From assembly GCF_029889905.1 (NCBI RefSeq), contig NZ_JARANZ010000006.1, forward strand, positions 1-64,000: a stretch of 64,000 bases of DNA, given 5' to 3'. The stretch's first letter is position 1. Each line of letters begins with the position of its first letter. Below, one piece after another: positions 7,507-16,201 of this stretch. Origin of the DNA: Chromohalobacter sp. 11-W (GTDB lineage Bacteria > Pseudomonadota > Gammaproteobacteria > Pseudomonadales > Halomonadaceae). Made by a program: the position numbers and the translations under genes. The notes beneath the pieces are model-generated. The model did no database searches and had not been told where the DNA came from. It saw nothing but the letters and a program-made list of their open reading frames with translations.

Positions 7507-8061
7507 ATGACGCAAGATGTTGAGCAGGCACGGCAAGTGCTGGATTTTTGGTTCGTGGAGGCAGGCCCCAGACAGTGGTTCAACAAGGACCCGGCGTTCG
7601 ACCAGGCGCTCGCCGAACGCTTCGGGGCACTGTACGACGCGGCATGTCGCTGCGAGCTTTATGCTTGGCGGCAAAGTAGTCGCGGCGCCCTGGCGGAAAT
7701 ACTGCTGCTGGATCAGTTCTCGCGCAATATCTACCGCGATCAGGCCCTGGCCTTCGCTCAGGACCCGCTAGCGCTGAGCCTCGCCCAGCATCTGGTCGCG
7801 CGCGGAGGCGATCAAGCGCTACCCCCCGAACAGCGCGCGTTCGTCTATATGCCGTATATGCACAGCGAATCGCCCATCATCCACCAGGAAGCCCTGCGGC
7901 TTTTCGATCAGCCGGGCCTGGAGCGCAACCTGGACTTCGAGCAACGTCATTGGGCGATTATCGAGAGTTTCGGCCGGTATCCGCATCGCAATGCGATTCT
8001 GGGCCGGGAATCGACGCCGGAAGAACGCGACTTCTTACGCCAGCCGGGATCGTCCTTTTAA
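7507..8061 (+). CDS. DUF924 family protein
   Basis: A 184-aa all-helical protein. QVLDFWFVEAGPRQWFNKDPAFDQALAERFG at the N-terminus, LLLDQFSRNIYRD in the middle and VYMPYMHSES, then RYPHRNAILGRESTPEE near the end are the signature segments of DUF924 (TPR-like fold, function unknown). ACGGAGG lies 6-12 bases before the ATG at 7507. It follows ogt by 25 bp and could be the last gene of the alkylation-repair operon. The partner role is an inference from spacing only. Confidence 0.85.
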   Translation: MTQDVEQARQVLDFWFVEAGPRQWFNKDPAFDQALAERFGALYDAACRCELYAWRQSSRGALAEILLLDQFSRNIYRDQALAFAQDPLALSLAQHLVARGGDQALPPEQRAFVYMPYMHSESPIIHQEALRLFDQPGLERNLDFEQRHWAIIESFGRYPHRNAILGRESTPEERDFLRQPGSSF

Positions 8062-8084
8062 GACTGATGACGCTGTACGTGCGA

Positions 8085-8936
8085 TCAGGCGCCGCGAGCA
8101 ACGGGATAACGCCCCGCCAACGGGGCGGTCAGCGTGCCGAGCAGGCGCCAGCTCAAATAGAGAAAACCGAGGGGGAAAAGAATCGTCTGGACGATGAACA
8201 CCGCCGACAAGGCCACCACGTTCTCGGTCATGCTATCCAGACGTGTCAGCAGGTCGCGCACCGGATGGCCCACGGCACTTTCCCATTTATCCTTGAGCTG
8301 TTGCCACACGCCGTCGTCTTCTTCACGAATGCCGGCCTGCGTCTCGGCGACGTCCTGGAACACCGCGCGATCTTGGTCCAACGCCGTATAAAGCCCCTCA
8401 CGTTGGTCGCCAATCAGCGCATCGCCCATCCAGGTGCTGGCCAGCGCCGCGATGAGCACCGCGAAACGTAGGAACGCCATCAGCAAGAACGCCCGACGGG
8501 CCCATTCGCGCCAAACACCACGCCCCCAGACGAGCGACACCGCCAGCAACAGGCAGCTCAACGAGAAAAGCGCCTTGATGACCGCGTGACTGGCCATCTG
8601 GATCAAGACTTTCTGCATGGCCAGCGAGGCCGTGGAGGCGAACATGATCCACGAAAAACGCTCGACGAGGTCATTGGCGGGGTCCAGCGCCTGGCCGAAC
8701 TGTACCTGAAAGACCATGGCATCGGCAGTGACGCTCTGCATCACCGAAATGGCCGCATTGAGCGCCTTGGCCAAGGCAAAGCTCTTGAACGCCGTGGCGA
8801 GAGCGTCATCCAGCGTGGACAGCGCTACGTCATGCGTGACGCCAAGCCACGATACCAGCGCCAAGATCAATAACGCCGCCACCGCCCAGCGGCAATGGGG
8901 CATGCGAGAAGGCGGCATGCGAGAAGACAGCGACAT
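8085..8936 (-). CDS. conserved membrane protein of unknown function
   Basis: A 283-aa protein that I do not recognise as a named family. A membrane segment lies near residues 17-35, two or three more at 105-175, and another at 240-265. A charged, probably periplasmic stretch (190-240) contains REEDDGVWQQLKDKWE. The N-terminal region after the first segment is rich in Ala and Leu (TLDDALATAFKSFALAKALNAAISVMQS). The gene is convergent with the DUF924 gene and stands alone. The precise start is uncertain, since several Met codons occur in the first 12 residues. Confidence 0.7.
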   Translation of the reverse strand: MSLSSRMPPSRMPHCRWAVAALLILALVSWLGVTHDVALSTLDDALATAFKSFALAKALNAAISVMQSVTADAMVFQVQFGQALDPANDLVERFSWIMFASTASLAMQKVLIQMASHAVIKALFSLSCLLLAVSLVWGRGVWREWARRAFLLMAFLRFAVLIAALASTWMGDALIGDQREGLYTALDQDRAVFQDVAETQAGIREEDDGVWQQLKDKWESAVGHPVRDLLTRLDSMTENVVALSAVFIVQTILFPLGFLYLSWRLLGTLTAPLAGRYPVARGA

Positions 8937-8998
8937 GACGAAAGCTCCCGGGACAATGCCCAGACCCTAACCGCTCGGCGGCCCGAGCGCCATCGCCA

Positions 8999-9103
8999 TC
9001 AGATCAGCAGTTGGTAGCTTAACGCCGAGACCAACAAGGTGGCGGAACCCATCAAGGCGACGATGAGCGCGTGGCGCAGGGTATCGGGTTTCATGACGCG
9101 CAT
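8999..9103 (-). CDS. 34-residue single-span membrane protein
   Basis: This short frame reads MRVMKPDTLRHALIVALM followed by GSATLLVSALSYQLLI and a TGA. It has a basic N-terminus and one hydrophobic span of about 20 residues. The ATG at 9103 has GCGAGG eight bases upstream; an internal ATG at 9094 would give 31 residues. Its shape is like that of small inner-membrane proteins such as YnhF, but homology cannot be shown from so short a sequence. It fills an otherwise empty 350-bp gap between the membrane-protein gene and the monooxygenase-like gene. Confidence 0.5.
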   Translation of the reverse strand: MRVMKPDTLRHALIVALMGSATLLVSALSYQLLI

Positions 9104-9285
9104 GGGGGCAACCTCGCATGACAGTGACTCGAACCCTCTTGATAAACAATGGCGCCGGCGTGCTCAATACGCCTTTGGATTAAGACGTCGCGACGGACAG
9201 CCGCAATGCGTTTTCCAACTACCGACACCAGGTACCGAGATGGTATCGTCTTCGCATTCATTCGCATGCATTCAAGAGGTCACCC

Positions 9286-9633
9286 ATGTCCAGCAAGATC
9301 TATTGCACTGCCCAGTTCAAGCCCAAGCCCGGCAAGGAAGAAAGCGTCTTCCAGGCGCTGCAGGCGCTCGAACCCAACGCGCATCGCGAAGACGCTTGCA
9401 TCCAGTACACCGTGACCCGGAAGATCGACAACCCGTTCGCCGATGGCACCAGCTATCCCATCGTCTTTCACGAGATCTGGGCCGACCGTGCCTCCTTCGA
9501 AGCCCATTGCCAACGCCGTGAAGTGCAGGCCTTCTTCGCCGAATACGTCGAAGCCGAGGACGGCGATGTCGAAGACGCCAACGTCTGCGTGTATACCGAT
9601 GAGCCGGCCGATTTCGACGCACCCAAGCTATAA
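9286..9633 (+). CDS. antibiotic biosynthesis monooxygenase (ABM) family protein
   Basis: A 115-aa protein of the dimeric alpha-beta barrel type. KIYCTAQFKPKPGKEESVFQALQALEP, then the REDACIQYTVTRKIDN segment, IVFHEIWADRASFEAHCQRREVQAFF and a C-terminal acidic tail match the ABM/YgiN pattern, in which the EIW..(x)3..H segment is the most conserved. Members include quinol monooxygenase YgiN and many uncharacterised proteins. It is followed 57 bp downstream by a LysR regulator and then an MdaB-like quinone reductase, so a link to quinone redox chemistry is plausible but inferred. Confidence 0.8.
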   Translation: MSSKIYCTAQFKPKPGKEESVFQALQALEPNAHREDACIQYTVTRKIDNPFADGTSYPIVFHEIWADRASFEAHCQRREVQAFFAEYVEAEDGDVEDANVCVYTDEPADFDAPKL

Positions 9634-9690
9634 CGCGCCGCACCGACGGATGATCGTCCCTGCGATTACCCCCGCACCTCGCGAGGCATC

Positions 9691-10566
9691 ATGAAAAGCC
9701 GCTGGGACGATCTCGAGGCGCTGCTCGCCGTGGTCGACGCCGGTGGCTTCACCGCTGCCGCCGAGCGTCTGAGCACCAGCACCGCGCGGCTCTCGCGAGC
9801 CGTCTCGCGCCTGGAGAAGCGGCTCGAGACGACCCTCGTGCACCGCACCACGCGACGCTTGGACATCACCGAGGAAGGCGAGGCGTTCATCGCCCAGGCT
9901 CGCCAAGCGCTGGGCACCTTGGAAACCGCCGAGGAAGCGCTCACCGTGCGCCGTCGCGAGCCGGCCGGACGCCTGCGCGTCGACGCCGCCACGCCGTTTC
10001 TGCTTCACCAGATCGTGCCCCACCTCGCCGAATTCCATGCCGCCTATCCCAAGGTCCGCCTGGAGCTGACCACCCACGAGACCAACATCGACCTGATCGA
10101 GCAACGCACCGATGTCGCCATTCGTATCGGTCGTCTGGAAGACTCCACCCTGCATGCGCGACCGCTCGGTCATAGCCGGCGTCGCCTGGTGGCCAGCCCC
10201 GCTTACCTGGAACGCTACGGCACGCCGCGCCATGTCGAGGACCTGGCGCATCACGTGCTGCTGGGCTTCACGCATCTGACCCAACTCAACCGCTGGCCCA
10301 TCGGCGACGGTCGTACCATCCAGCCCACTCTCGCCTCGAGCAGTGGCGAAGCGTTACTGCAAATGGCAGAAGCCGACGTGGGCATCGCCTGCCTGGCGGA
10401 CTTCCTGACGCGCGGCGCTCGCCAAGCCAGGCGCTTGACGGTAGTTCTCGACGACGCTACCCACGAGCGCCACGAGCCCATTCAGGCGGTCTACTACCGC
10501 AATACGGCACTCCACGGCCGCATCAATGCCTTCCTGGACTTCTTCGCCGACCGCCTGACACTCTGA
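9691..10566 (+). CDS. LysR-family transcriptional regulator
   Basis: A 291-aa regulator. Residues 1-60 are the winged helix-turn-helix (LEALLAVVDAGGFTAAAERLSTSTARLSRAVSRLEKRL, then LVHRTTRRLDITEEGEAF). The remainder is the two-lobed inducer-binding domain (RLRVDAATPFLLHQIVPHLAEFHAAYPKVRLEL, DVAIRIGRLEDSTLHARPLG). Its closest general type is the CrgA-like group that often controls NAD(P)H:quinone reductases. The neighbouring mdaB-like gene and the dyad at 10610-10626 fit such a role. Which gene it regulates is inferred from position. Confidence 0.9.
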   Translation: MKSRWDDLEALLAVVDAGGFTAAAERLSTSTARLSRAVSRLEKRLETTLVHRTTRRLDITEEGEAFIAQARQALGTLETAEEALTVRRREPAGRLRVDAATPFLLHQIVPHLAEFHAAYPKVRLELTTHETNIDLIEQRTDVAIRIGRLEDSTLHARPLGHSRRRLVASPAYLERYGTPRHVEDLAHHVLLGFTHLTQLNRWPIGDGRTIQPTLASSSGEALLQMAEADVGIACLADFLTRGARQARRLTVVLDDATHERHEPIQAVYYRNTALHGRINAFLDFFADRLTL

Positions 10567-10609
10567 TTCCCTCACGCCGGAACATGCGCGCCGCAACCTT
10601 TGTGATTAA

Positions 10610-10626
10610 TGCAAGAATGTTTTGCA
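10610..10626. promoter_or_regulatory. candidate LysR-type operator upstream of mdaB-like gene
   Basis: TGCAA-N7-TTGCA is a perfect dyad that satisfies the T-N11-A rule for LysR-type binding sites. It lies about 90 bp before the start of the mdaB-like gene and 44 bp after the stop of the LysR gene. Confidence 0.5.
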
Positions 10627-10711
10627 ATTAGGCATCTTTATCGCAAGGCCGCGACTCGGCAGACTGCCCCACCTTTTGCATTCACATGCCTACGAAAGTG
10701 GTAAAGACACC

Positions 10712-11296
10712 ATGAAGATTCTGCTGATCAACGGCGCCAAGGCCTTCGCGCATTCCGGCGGCCGTTACAACGACACACTGCACGACGTGGCACGCGGCGA
10801 ACTCGCCGAAATGGGCCACGAGATCCGCGAGACCCGCGTCGACGACGGCTACGATACCGACGCCGAAGTCGAGAAATTCCTGTGGGCCGATGTCATCGTC
10901 TATCAGATGCCCGGCTGGTGGATGGGCACACCGTGGACGGTCAAACGCTATATCGACGAAGTCTTCACCGCCGGCCACGGATCGCTCTATGCCAGCGACG
11001 GACGCTCACGCCAGGACCCCAGCCGTCAGTACGGCAGCGGCGGCTTGCTGCAGGGACGGCGCTACATGCTCTCGCTGACCTGGAACGCGCCCGTCGAAGC
11101 CTTCGACGAGCCCGGCAACTTCTTCGAGGGCCAGGGCGTCGATGGCGTCTATTTTCCGTTCCACAAATCCCAGGCATTCGTGGGTCTGGACGCCATGCCA
11201 ACCTACATCGCCAACGACGTCATCAAAGCACCCGACATCGACGGCCATATCGACGCCTATCGTGCACATCTGCGCGAACATTTTTCCATCAGTTGA
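10712..11296 (+). CDS. mdaB: NAD(P)H-dependent quinone reductase, MdaB type
   Basis: A 194-aa flavodoxin-fold oxidoreductase. MKILLINGAKAFAHSGGRYNDTLHDVA is the FMN/FAD phosphate-binding start, WADVIVYQMPGWWMGTPWTVKRYIDEVFTAG the conserved middle and RYMLSLTWNAPVEAF the second cofactor segment, all typical of MdaB, which reduces quinones by two electrons. The start at 10712 is chosen because the conserved first strand begins there; longer N-terminal frames have no family match. A LysR gene precedes it and probably controls it. Confidence 0.88.
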   Translation: MKILLINGAKAFAHSGGRYNDTLHDVARGELAEMGHEIRETRVDDGYDTDAEVEKFLWADVIVYQMPGWWMGTPWTVKRYIDEVFTAGHGSLYASDGRSRQDPSRQYGSGGLLQGRRYMLSLTWNAPVEAFDEPGNFFEGQGVDGVYFPFHKSQAFVGLDAMPTYIANDVIKAPDIDGHIDAYRAHLREHFSIS

Positions 11297-11478
11297 ACGA
11301 AGCCCACGCCTGAACGCTAAAGCCAGCGCCTGAACCGGCCTCCGGGCCGCCGCCGCATCACGGTGGCGGCCCCGCGCGTGACCTGCCTCACCCTCTGACG
11401 TTGCACCTTTCGATGCACGGCAAGCTTTTCAACGAGATGCTAAGATAGCGCGCCCGTTCGAGAGGAAGGCTTTTGTCC

Positions 11479-12678
11479 ATGTCCGCGCGTTCCGCTTCCC
11501 CAACCGCTCCCCTACCCGCTGCGTTATGGCTCGTCGCCTTCGCGCTGGCGGCGATCAATTTGCGCGCGCCCATCGTGGTGGTGGGGCCGGTACTGGAATC
11601 GATCATGCAGACACTGGCCATCGGTGCCGGCGTCGCCAGCCTGTTCACCACCGGCATGATCCTGTGCTTCGGCGTGCTCTCACCGCTGGCGCCCGGCGTC
11701 GCCGCACGCATGGGGCTGGATCGCGCGCTCGCCCTGGCGCTCGGGGCCATCGCGCTCGGTGGCCTGCTGCGCGGTATCGAAAGCCTGCCGGTGATGCTCA
11801 TCGGGACCTTCTTCGCCGGCCTGGGCATCGCCTTCGGCAACGTCTTCATGCCCAGCCTGGTCAAGCGCGACCGCCCCGAGCGAATCGGTCAAACCATGGG
11901 ACTTTACACGGTCGTGATGGGGATCGGCGCCACCCTCGGTGCGGGGACTGCCGTGCCATTGATGAATCTCAGCGGTTCCTGGTCGGTTCCCATCCTGATG
12001 TGGGCGGGCATTGGCTTGGTCACGACGGCACTCTGGATGTGGATGGCCTGGCGGCAACCCAAGGCAAGCGACGACGGCCAATCGACGCGCATCACGCGGC
12101 TGTTCAAGAGCCGCACCGCCTGGACCCTGACGCTGTTCATGGGCATGCAGTCGCTGGGCTTCTATACCCTGCAGACTTGGGTGCCCGCCGTGGCCTCGGC
12201 CGCCGGGGTTCCCAGCGCCGCCGCGGGTGGCATGCTGTCGATCATCAACCTGACCACCATCCCCGCAAGTTACGTGATCGCGCGCCTCGCCGCGCGGCTG
12301 CATCACCACAGCCTGCTGGTACTGGGACTTTGCACGTTGATCGCGCTGGGGCTTGTCGGATTGTGGCTCGCGCCCACGGCGTCGCCCACGCTATGGGCGA
12401 TCCTGCTCGGCGCCGGCCAGGGCGGCTGCTTCAGTTTCGCGTTGACCATGATCGTGATGCGCACCCGGCGCGCTAACCACGCCGCCATGCTCTCCGGCAT
12501 GGCTCAGAGCCTCGGCTACCTCATGGCCGCCGGTGGCCCGCTGGTGTTCGGCGCCTTGCACGGCGTCACCGGCGACTGGCGGCTGTCGTTGTGGCTGCTG
12601 ATGGGACTGCTCAGTGTGCAGACCGTCGCCGGGGTCATGATCGGCCGGCCCAAACTGGTCACGGTGCGCGAGGGTTGA
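11479..12678 (+). CDS. MFS transporter, CynX/NimT-like
   Basis: A 399-aa major facilitator with 12 predicted membrane helices. INLRAPIVVVGPVLESIMQ in helix 1 and the GLGIAFGNVFMPSLVKRDRPER loop before helix 5 are typical of the CynX/NimT/YycB group, which includes cyanate and 2-nitroimidazole transporters. The ATG at 11479 has GAGGAAGG nine bases upstream; a TTG two codons earlier is too close to that site. It is monocistronic by appearance. The 29-nt sequence just after its stop (12680-12708) is an exact copy of the end of the GNAT gene at 14300-14328. The substrate is unknown. Confidence 0.87.
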   Translation: MSARSASPTAPLPAALWLVAFALAAINLRAPIVVVGPVLESIMQTLAIGAGVASLFTTGMILCFGVLSPLAPGVAARMGLDRALALALGAIALGGLLRGIESLPVMLIGTFFAGLGIAFGNVFMPSLVKRDRPERIGQTMGLYTVVMGIGATLGAGTAVPLMNLSGSWSVPILMWAGIGLVTTALWMWMAWRQPKASDDGQSTRITRLFKSRTAWTLTLFMGMQSLGFYTLQTWVPAVASAAGVPSAAAGGMLSIINLTTIPASYVIARLAARLHHHSLLVLGLCTLIALGLVGLWLAPTASPTLWAILLGAGQGGCFSFALTMIVMRTRRANHAAMLSGMAQSLGYLMAAGGPLVFGALHGVTGDWRLSLWLLMGLLSVQTVAGVMIGRPKLVTVREG

Positions 12679-12679
12679 G

Positions 12680-12708
12680 CCGCCGACTCATGACGGTCAC
12701 AGACTCGC
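12680..12708 (+). repeat. 29-nt direct repeat, copy 1
   Basis: This stretch, beginning CCGCCGACTCATGACGGTCA, is identical over 29 bases to 14300-14328. The second copy is the 3' coding end of a GNAT gene (complement strand). This first copy is non-coding and lies right after the MFS gene. The two copies frame exactly the nfeD-SPFH gene pair. Confidence 0.9.
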
Positions 12709-12766
12709 TTCCATGTCTGCGCCGATGGGCATCGTTCACCGCACGCATCGTTCACCGAGGACCGAT

Positions 12767-13225
12767 ATGGACTGGAACATTACCTACACCTGGCTGGCCA
12801 TCGCTCTGCTTTTGGGTCTGGCGGAGCTGACCTCAGGCGCACTGGTGCTGCTCGCCCTGGCCGTTGCGGCCGCGCTGACGGCACTCTTGGCCTGGCTCGG
12901 TGTCAGCCTCGCTTGGCAACTGCTGGGGCTGGGCGTCTTCGCCGGCCTGCTGTTGCCACTGACCATCAAAGTGATCCGCCCCTGGTTCTCGCCCCATGGC
13001 GTCGCCTACGGAACGACCGGCACGGGAGTCGAGAAAGGCAATGAATATCATACGCTCAAGCGCGATTTCGATGGTGCGACCGGCATCAAGATCAACGGCG
13101 ATTTTTATCGATTGAGAGTTGCCGAGTCCGACACGACCGAGCTGCCTTTAGACAGCCGAGTCGTTTTCCAGCGCTTCGATGGCACCACCGCCATCGTCAC
13201 GCTAGCATCGCCACAGGAGCAGTAA
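12767..13225 (+). CDS. NfeD-family membrane protein
   Basis: A 152-aa protein with membrane segments at about 7-25, 28-45 and 50-70, then a soluble beta-barrel (OB-fold) domain from about 80 on (GATGIKINGDFYRLRVAESDTTELPLDSRVVFQRFDGTTAIV). This is the short NfeD1b type without a protease domain. Such proteins are nearly always paired with an SPFH/stomatin gene, as here (2 bp to the next start). Together they are thought to organise membrane microdomains. GAGGA lies six bases before the ATG at 12767. Confidence 0.85.
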   Translation: MDWNITYTWLAIALLLGLAELTSGALVLLALAVAAALTALLAWLGVSLAWQLLGLGVFAGLLLPLTIKVIRPWFSPHGVAYGTTGTGVEKGNEYHTLKRDFDGATGIKINGDFYRLRVAESDTTELPLDSRVVFQRFDGTTAIVTLASPQEQ

Positions 13226-13227
13226 GC

Positions 13228-14277
13228 ATGGATTCATTTCTAACACCGGGGCTAATTCTCAGCCTGATCGTCGTTGCAATCGGCATTGTGATCATCGTCA
13301 AAGGGCTGGTGATCGTTCGACAGTCCGAGGTGATGGTGATCGAGCGCTTGGGGTCGTTCAATCGACTGCTGGAGAGCGGTATCAACATCATCATTCCGTT
13401 CATCGAGCAGCCCCGCGCCATCAGCATGATCCGCTACCGCAAACAGGGTGAAGAGTACTACCCGATCGCCACCGACGAGACCCGCATCGATCGCCGCGAG
13501 ACGGTGATGGATTTTCCCGGTCAGCCGGTGGTGACGACTGATAACGTGACGGTCACCATCAACGGCGCCCTTTACTACCAGATCATCGACCCCAAACGCG
13601 CCGTCTATGAAGTCGCCAACATGAGTCAAGCCGTCGAGGTCCTGGCCAAGACCACGCTGCGTTCGGTAGTGGGCAAGATGGAGCTGGACAAGCTTTTCGA
13701 ATCTCGTGCCGAGGTCAACAACGCGATCCAATCCGCCATGGAAGAACCCGCTTCCAAGTGGGGCGTCAAGATATCTCGCGTCGAGGTGCAAGACATCGCC
13801 ATGCCCGAGGAAGTCGAGGGTGCCATGCGTCTGCAGATGGCTGCCGAGCGTAAGCGGCGCGCGACCGTAACCGAAGCCGAGGGCGAGAAATCCGCCGCCA
13901 TCGCCATGGCCCAGGGCCAGCGTGAGTCATCGATCCTCAATGCTGAAGGCGATAAGCAATCCGCCATTCTGCGTGCCGAGGGCGAACAGGAATCCATAAA
14001 ACTGGTCCTCAACGCCATCGGCGACAGTGAGGACGACAAGCGTACCGTGGTGGGCTACCTACTCGGGCAGAGCTATATCAAGGTGCTGCCGAACATGGCC
14101 AAGGATGGTGAACGCGTGTTCGTGCCTTACGAATCGTCCGCCCTGCTCGGCTCCATGGGCATGTTCCGGGAAATGGCCGGCTCACCGGAAGATATCGTCA
14201 GCCAGCACGTCAAGAACCGCCAGGATGGAACTGACCTGCGCAACGGCATGGTCGGCGGCGCTGCTAGCAGTAGCTGA
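13228..14277 (+). CDS. SPFH/stomatin-like protein (QmcA/paraslipin type)
   Basis: A 349-aa protein. One N-terminal membrane anchor (LILSLIVVAIGIVIIVKGLVIV) is followed by the SPFH/band-7 domain: VIERLGSFNRLLESGINIIIPFIEQPR, then the FPGQPVVTTDNVTVTINGALYYQI segment and LAKTTLRSVVGKMELDKLFESR. A coiled coil with repeats of the A-E-G-(E/D) kind lies at about 210-260. E. coli QmcA, paired with the NfeD-like YbbK, is the closest general model. It overlaps the nfeD ribosome site region (AGGAG before the ATG), so the two are coupled. It forms oligomers at the inner membrane; the substrate protease is unknown. Confidence 0.88.
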   Translation: MDSFLTPGLILSLIVVAIGIVIIVKGLVIVRQSEVMVIERLGSFNRLLESGINIIIPFIEQPRAISMIRYRKQGEEYYPIATDETRIDRRETVMDFPGQPVVTTDNVTVTINGALYYQIIDPKRAVYEVANMSQAVEVLAKTTLRSVVGKMELDKLFESRAEVNNAIQSAMEEPASKWGVKISRVEVQDIAMPEEVEGAMRLQMAAERKRRATVTEAEGEKSAAIAMAQGQRESSILNAEGDKQSAILRAEGEQESIKLVLNAIGDSEDDKRTVVGYLLGQSYIKVLPNMAKDGERVFVPYESSALLGSMGMFREMAGSPEDIVSQHVKNRQDGTDLRNGMVGGAASSS

Positions 14278-14278
14278 C

Positions 14279-14770
14279 TCAGATCGTAGAGGCATCCAAC
14301 CGCCGACTCATGACGGTCACAGACTCGCCGCGATAGGTCAGCGCCTCGCGATCCTCCCATCCTAGGCGACGATACAGCGCCTGTTGATCGGGCGTGTAGA
14401 GGTGGAAGTGGCGGATGCCGTGGGCCAGCGCTTCCGCCTCGACCCGCTGCACCAGGCGCGAAGCGATACCATGGCCGCGCCATTCGGGCAGCACGAAGAC
14501 CGAGGCCAGCCAAGGCGTCAGCTCGCGGCGAATGCTCATGTCGTCGGCGACCAGGCTCGCCGTGCCCACCGGCGACGCCTCGTGCATTGCCACGAAAACC
14601 GAGGGCACGCCGCCCTCGCCGCACTGCGCATAGAATGCCCGACGATACTCCGTCGCCGAGGTATCGGGGTGCAGATGCCCCCAGGCGTCATGAGTCCAGC
14701 CCGCCACGGTTCTCGCGTGAGGTGAGTCGGCTTGCAGCCTGACGATAGCGATATTCTCGATCACGCACAT
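14279..14770 (-). CDS. GNAT-family N-acetyltransferase
   Basis: A 163-aa acetyltransferase. VFVLPEWRGHGIASRLVQRVEAEALAHGI is the acetyl-CoA pyrophosphate loop (motif A, R/Q-x-x-G-x-G/A) near residues 92-120, and the FHLYTPDQQALYRRLGWEDRE segment is motif B. The substrate cannot be read from sequence. Its last codons (complement of 14300-14328) are repeated exactly at 12680-12708. It lies 54 bp from the end of astB on the same strand and might be read through from the AST operon. Confidence 0.85.
   Translation of the reverse strand: MCVIENIAIVRLQADSPHARTVAGWTHDAWGHLHPDTSATEYRRAFYAQCGEGGVPSVFVAMHEASPVGTASLVADDMSIRRELTPWLASVFVLPEWRGHGIASRLVQRVEAEALAHGIRHFHLYTPDQQALYRRLGWEDREALTYRGESVTVMSRRLDASTI
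14300..14328 (+). repeat. 29-nt direct repeat, copy 2
   Basis: Identical to 12680-12708. On the minus strand it encodes the near-terminal ESVTVMSRR segment of the GNAT protein, so this is the parental copy and the other is a displaced fragment. Confidence 0.9.
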
Positions 14771-14824
14771 GCTCCTGATCGCTTTCAGCGAGACTCAGCC
14801 CTATCTGGCGTCGCCTGGATGGTC

Positions 14825-16201
14825 TCAGGCCTCTAACTGAAACGGATATACCGCGCCGATGCCCAATAGCTGCGTCAGCTCGTCCAGGGCTGTCAGCGAT
14901 TCCTGGGCGAGTTGCGGATCGGCGAGATCCTCGGGCGCTAGTCGATCGCGGTAATGCCGCTCGACCCAGGCTGTCAGGTCGCCATGCAGCGCCTCGTCGA
15001 GCAACACGCGGCCGCCCAGCGTCTGACGTTCGGCCGACGAGAGCGCGACGCGCAGGCGCAGGCACGCCGGGCCACCGCCGTTGCGCATGCTCTGTTTGAC
15101 GTCCTTGACCAGCACCTCGCTGATGGGGTTGTACCCTGCCAGCAGCAGGTCCTGAATCGTGCGCCACACGGTTTCGTTCTCCTGACACTCGCCGGGCACG
15201 ACCAGCGTCATGCTGCCGTCGGGGTTGGAGAGCAACTGCGAGTTGAACAGATACGTCGATACCGCATCCTCGAGACTGACCGCCTCGCTCGGCACGCGCA
15301 CCGGGATCAGCGGCGTCGACATGCGGGCGCGCAGTGCGTCCAGCGTGGCCGTCTCGTCGCGAAACGCCATATCGTGATAGAGCAGCACCGGGCCATTGCC
15401 GACGGCGATGACGTCGTTATGGAAGACACCGGCGTCGATGGCGTCGGGATTCTGCTGAGCGAACACCGTCTGCGCGTCACTCAAGCCATGCTGGCGGGCG
15501 ATCGCCTGACTCGCCTCCAGCGTCTGGCGCGCGGGATAGCGCGTGGGGCCGTGTTGCCCGCCGAACGCCTGGCGACCGTAGACGAACAGGTGAACGCCGG
15601 GCTCGCCATGACCATTATCTCCAGACCCAGCGCACAGCCGGGTGTGATTGGCCGCGCCCTCGTCGGAGAAGGCCGGCGTCGCCGGCAGCACTGGATGATG
15701 CGCGAAGTGTGCGGGGTCGCGAAACATCGCCGCCAGCACGCGCGCGGTGGTGCGCGGTTCGAGATAGCGATGAAAGCTCGATTGCAGGTTCGCGGCGGTG
15801 AAATGAACGCGGCCATCCGGGGCATCCGCACTCGGCGTCACGGTCGCGGCATTGGCCGTCCACATCGATGAGGCCGAGCACACCGCGCGCAAGAGCTGCG
15901 GTGCCTCCTCGGCCGCCCGTGCCAGCACGCTGGCATCGTCACCGGTGAAGCCGAGATCGCGCAGCGCGCCTAGATCCGGGCGTTGCTGGGGCGGCAACAC
16001 GCCTTGCGCGTAGCCGGCCTCCATCAACGACTTCATCTTGTCGAGCCCTTGCAACGCCGCCTCACGCGGGTTGGCCGTGAGCCCGCCGTGGCGCATCGAG
16101 GCCACGTTGCCATGCGCCAGTCCGGCATAGTTGTGGGTCGGCCCCACCAGACCGTCGAAGTTGACCTCGCGTACCTCTTCACTCATAGAACTTTCGCTCA
16201 T
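14825..16201 (-). CDS. astB: N-succinylarginine dihydrolase
   Basis: A 458-aa enzyme that converts N2-succinylarginine to N2-succinylornithine, two ammonia and CO2, the second step of the arginine succinyltransferase pathway. [24 protein letters not shown] is the family start; [19 protein letters not shown] and [12 protein letters not shown] carry the expected catalytic His and Cys regions. The length is usual (about 445-450). Its ATG overlaps the astD stop (ATGA), so translation is coupled; a second Met five codons later is also possible. It is the last pathway gene here: astE is not in the window. Confidence 0.95.
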   Translation of the reverse strand: MSESSMSEEVREVNFDGLVGPTHNYAGLAHGNVASMRHGGLTANPREAALQGLDKMKSLMEAGYAQGVLPPQQRPDLGALRDLGFTGDDASVLARAAEEAPQLLRAVCSASSMWTANAATVTPSADAPDGRVHFTAANLQSSFHRYLEPRTTARVLAAMFRDPAHFAHHPVLPATPAFSDEGAANHTRLCAGSGDNGHGEPGVHLFVYGRQAFGGQHGPTRYPARQTLEASQAIARQHGLSDAQTVFAQQNPDAIDAGVFHNDVIAVGNGPVLLYHDMAFRDETATLDALRARMSTPLIPVRVPSEAVSLEDAVSTYLFNSQLLSNPDGSMTLVVPGECQENETVWRTIQDLLLAGYNPISEVLVKDVKQSMRNGGGPACLRLRVALSSAERQTLGGRVLLDEALHGDLTAWVERHYRDRLAPEDLADPQLAQESLTALDELTQLLGIGAVYPFQLEA

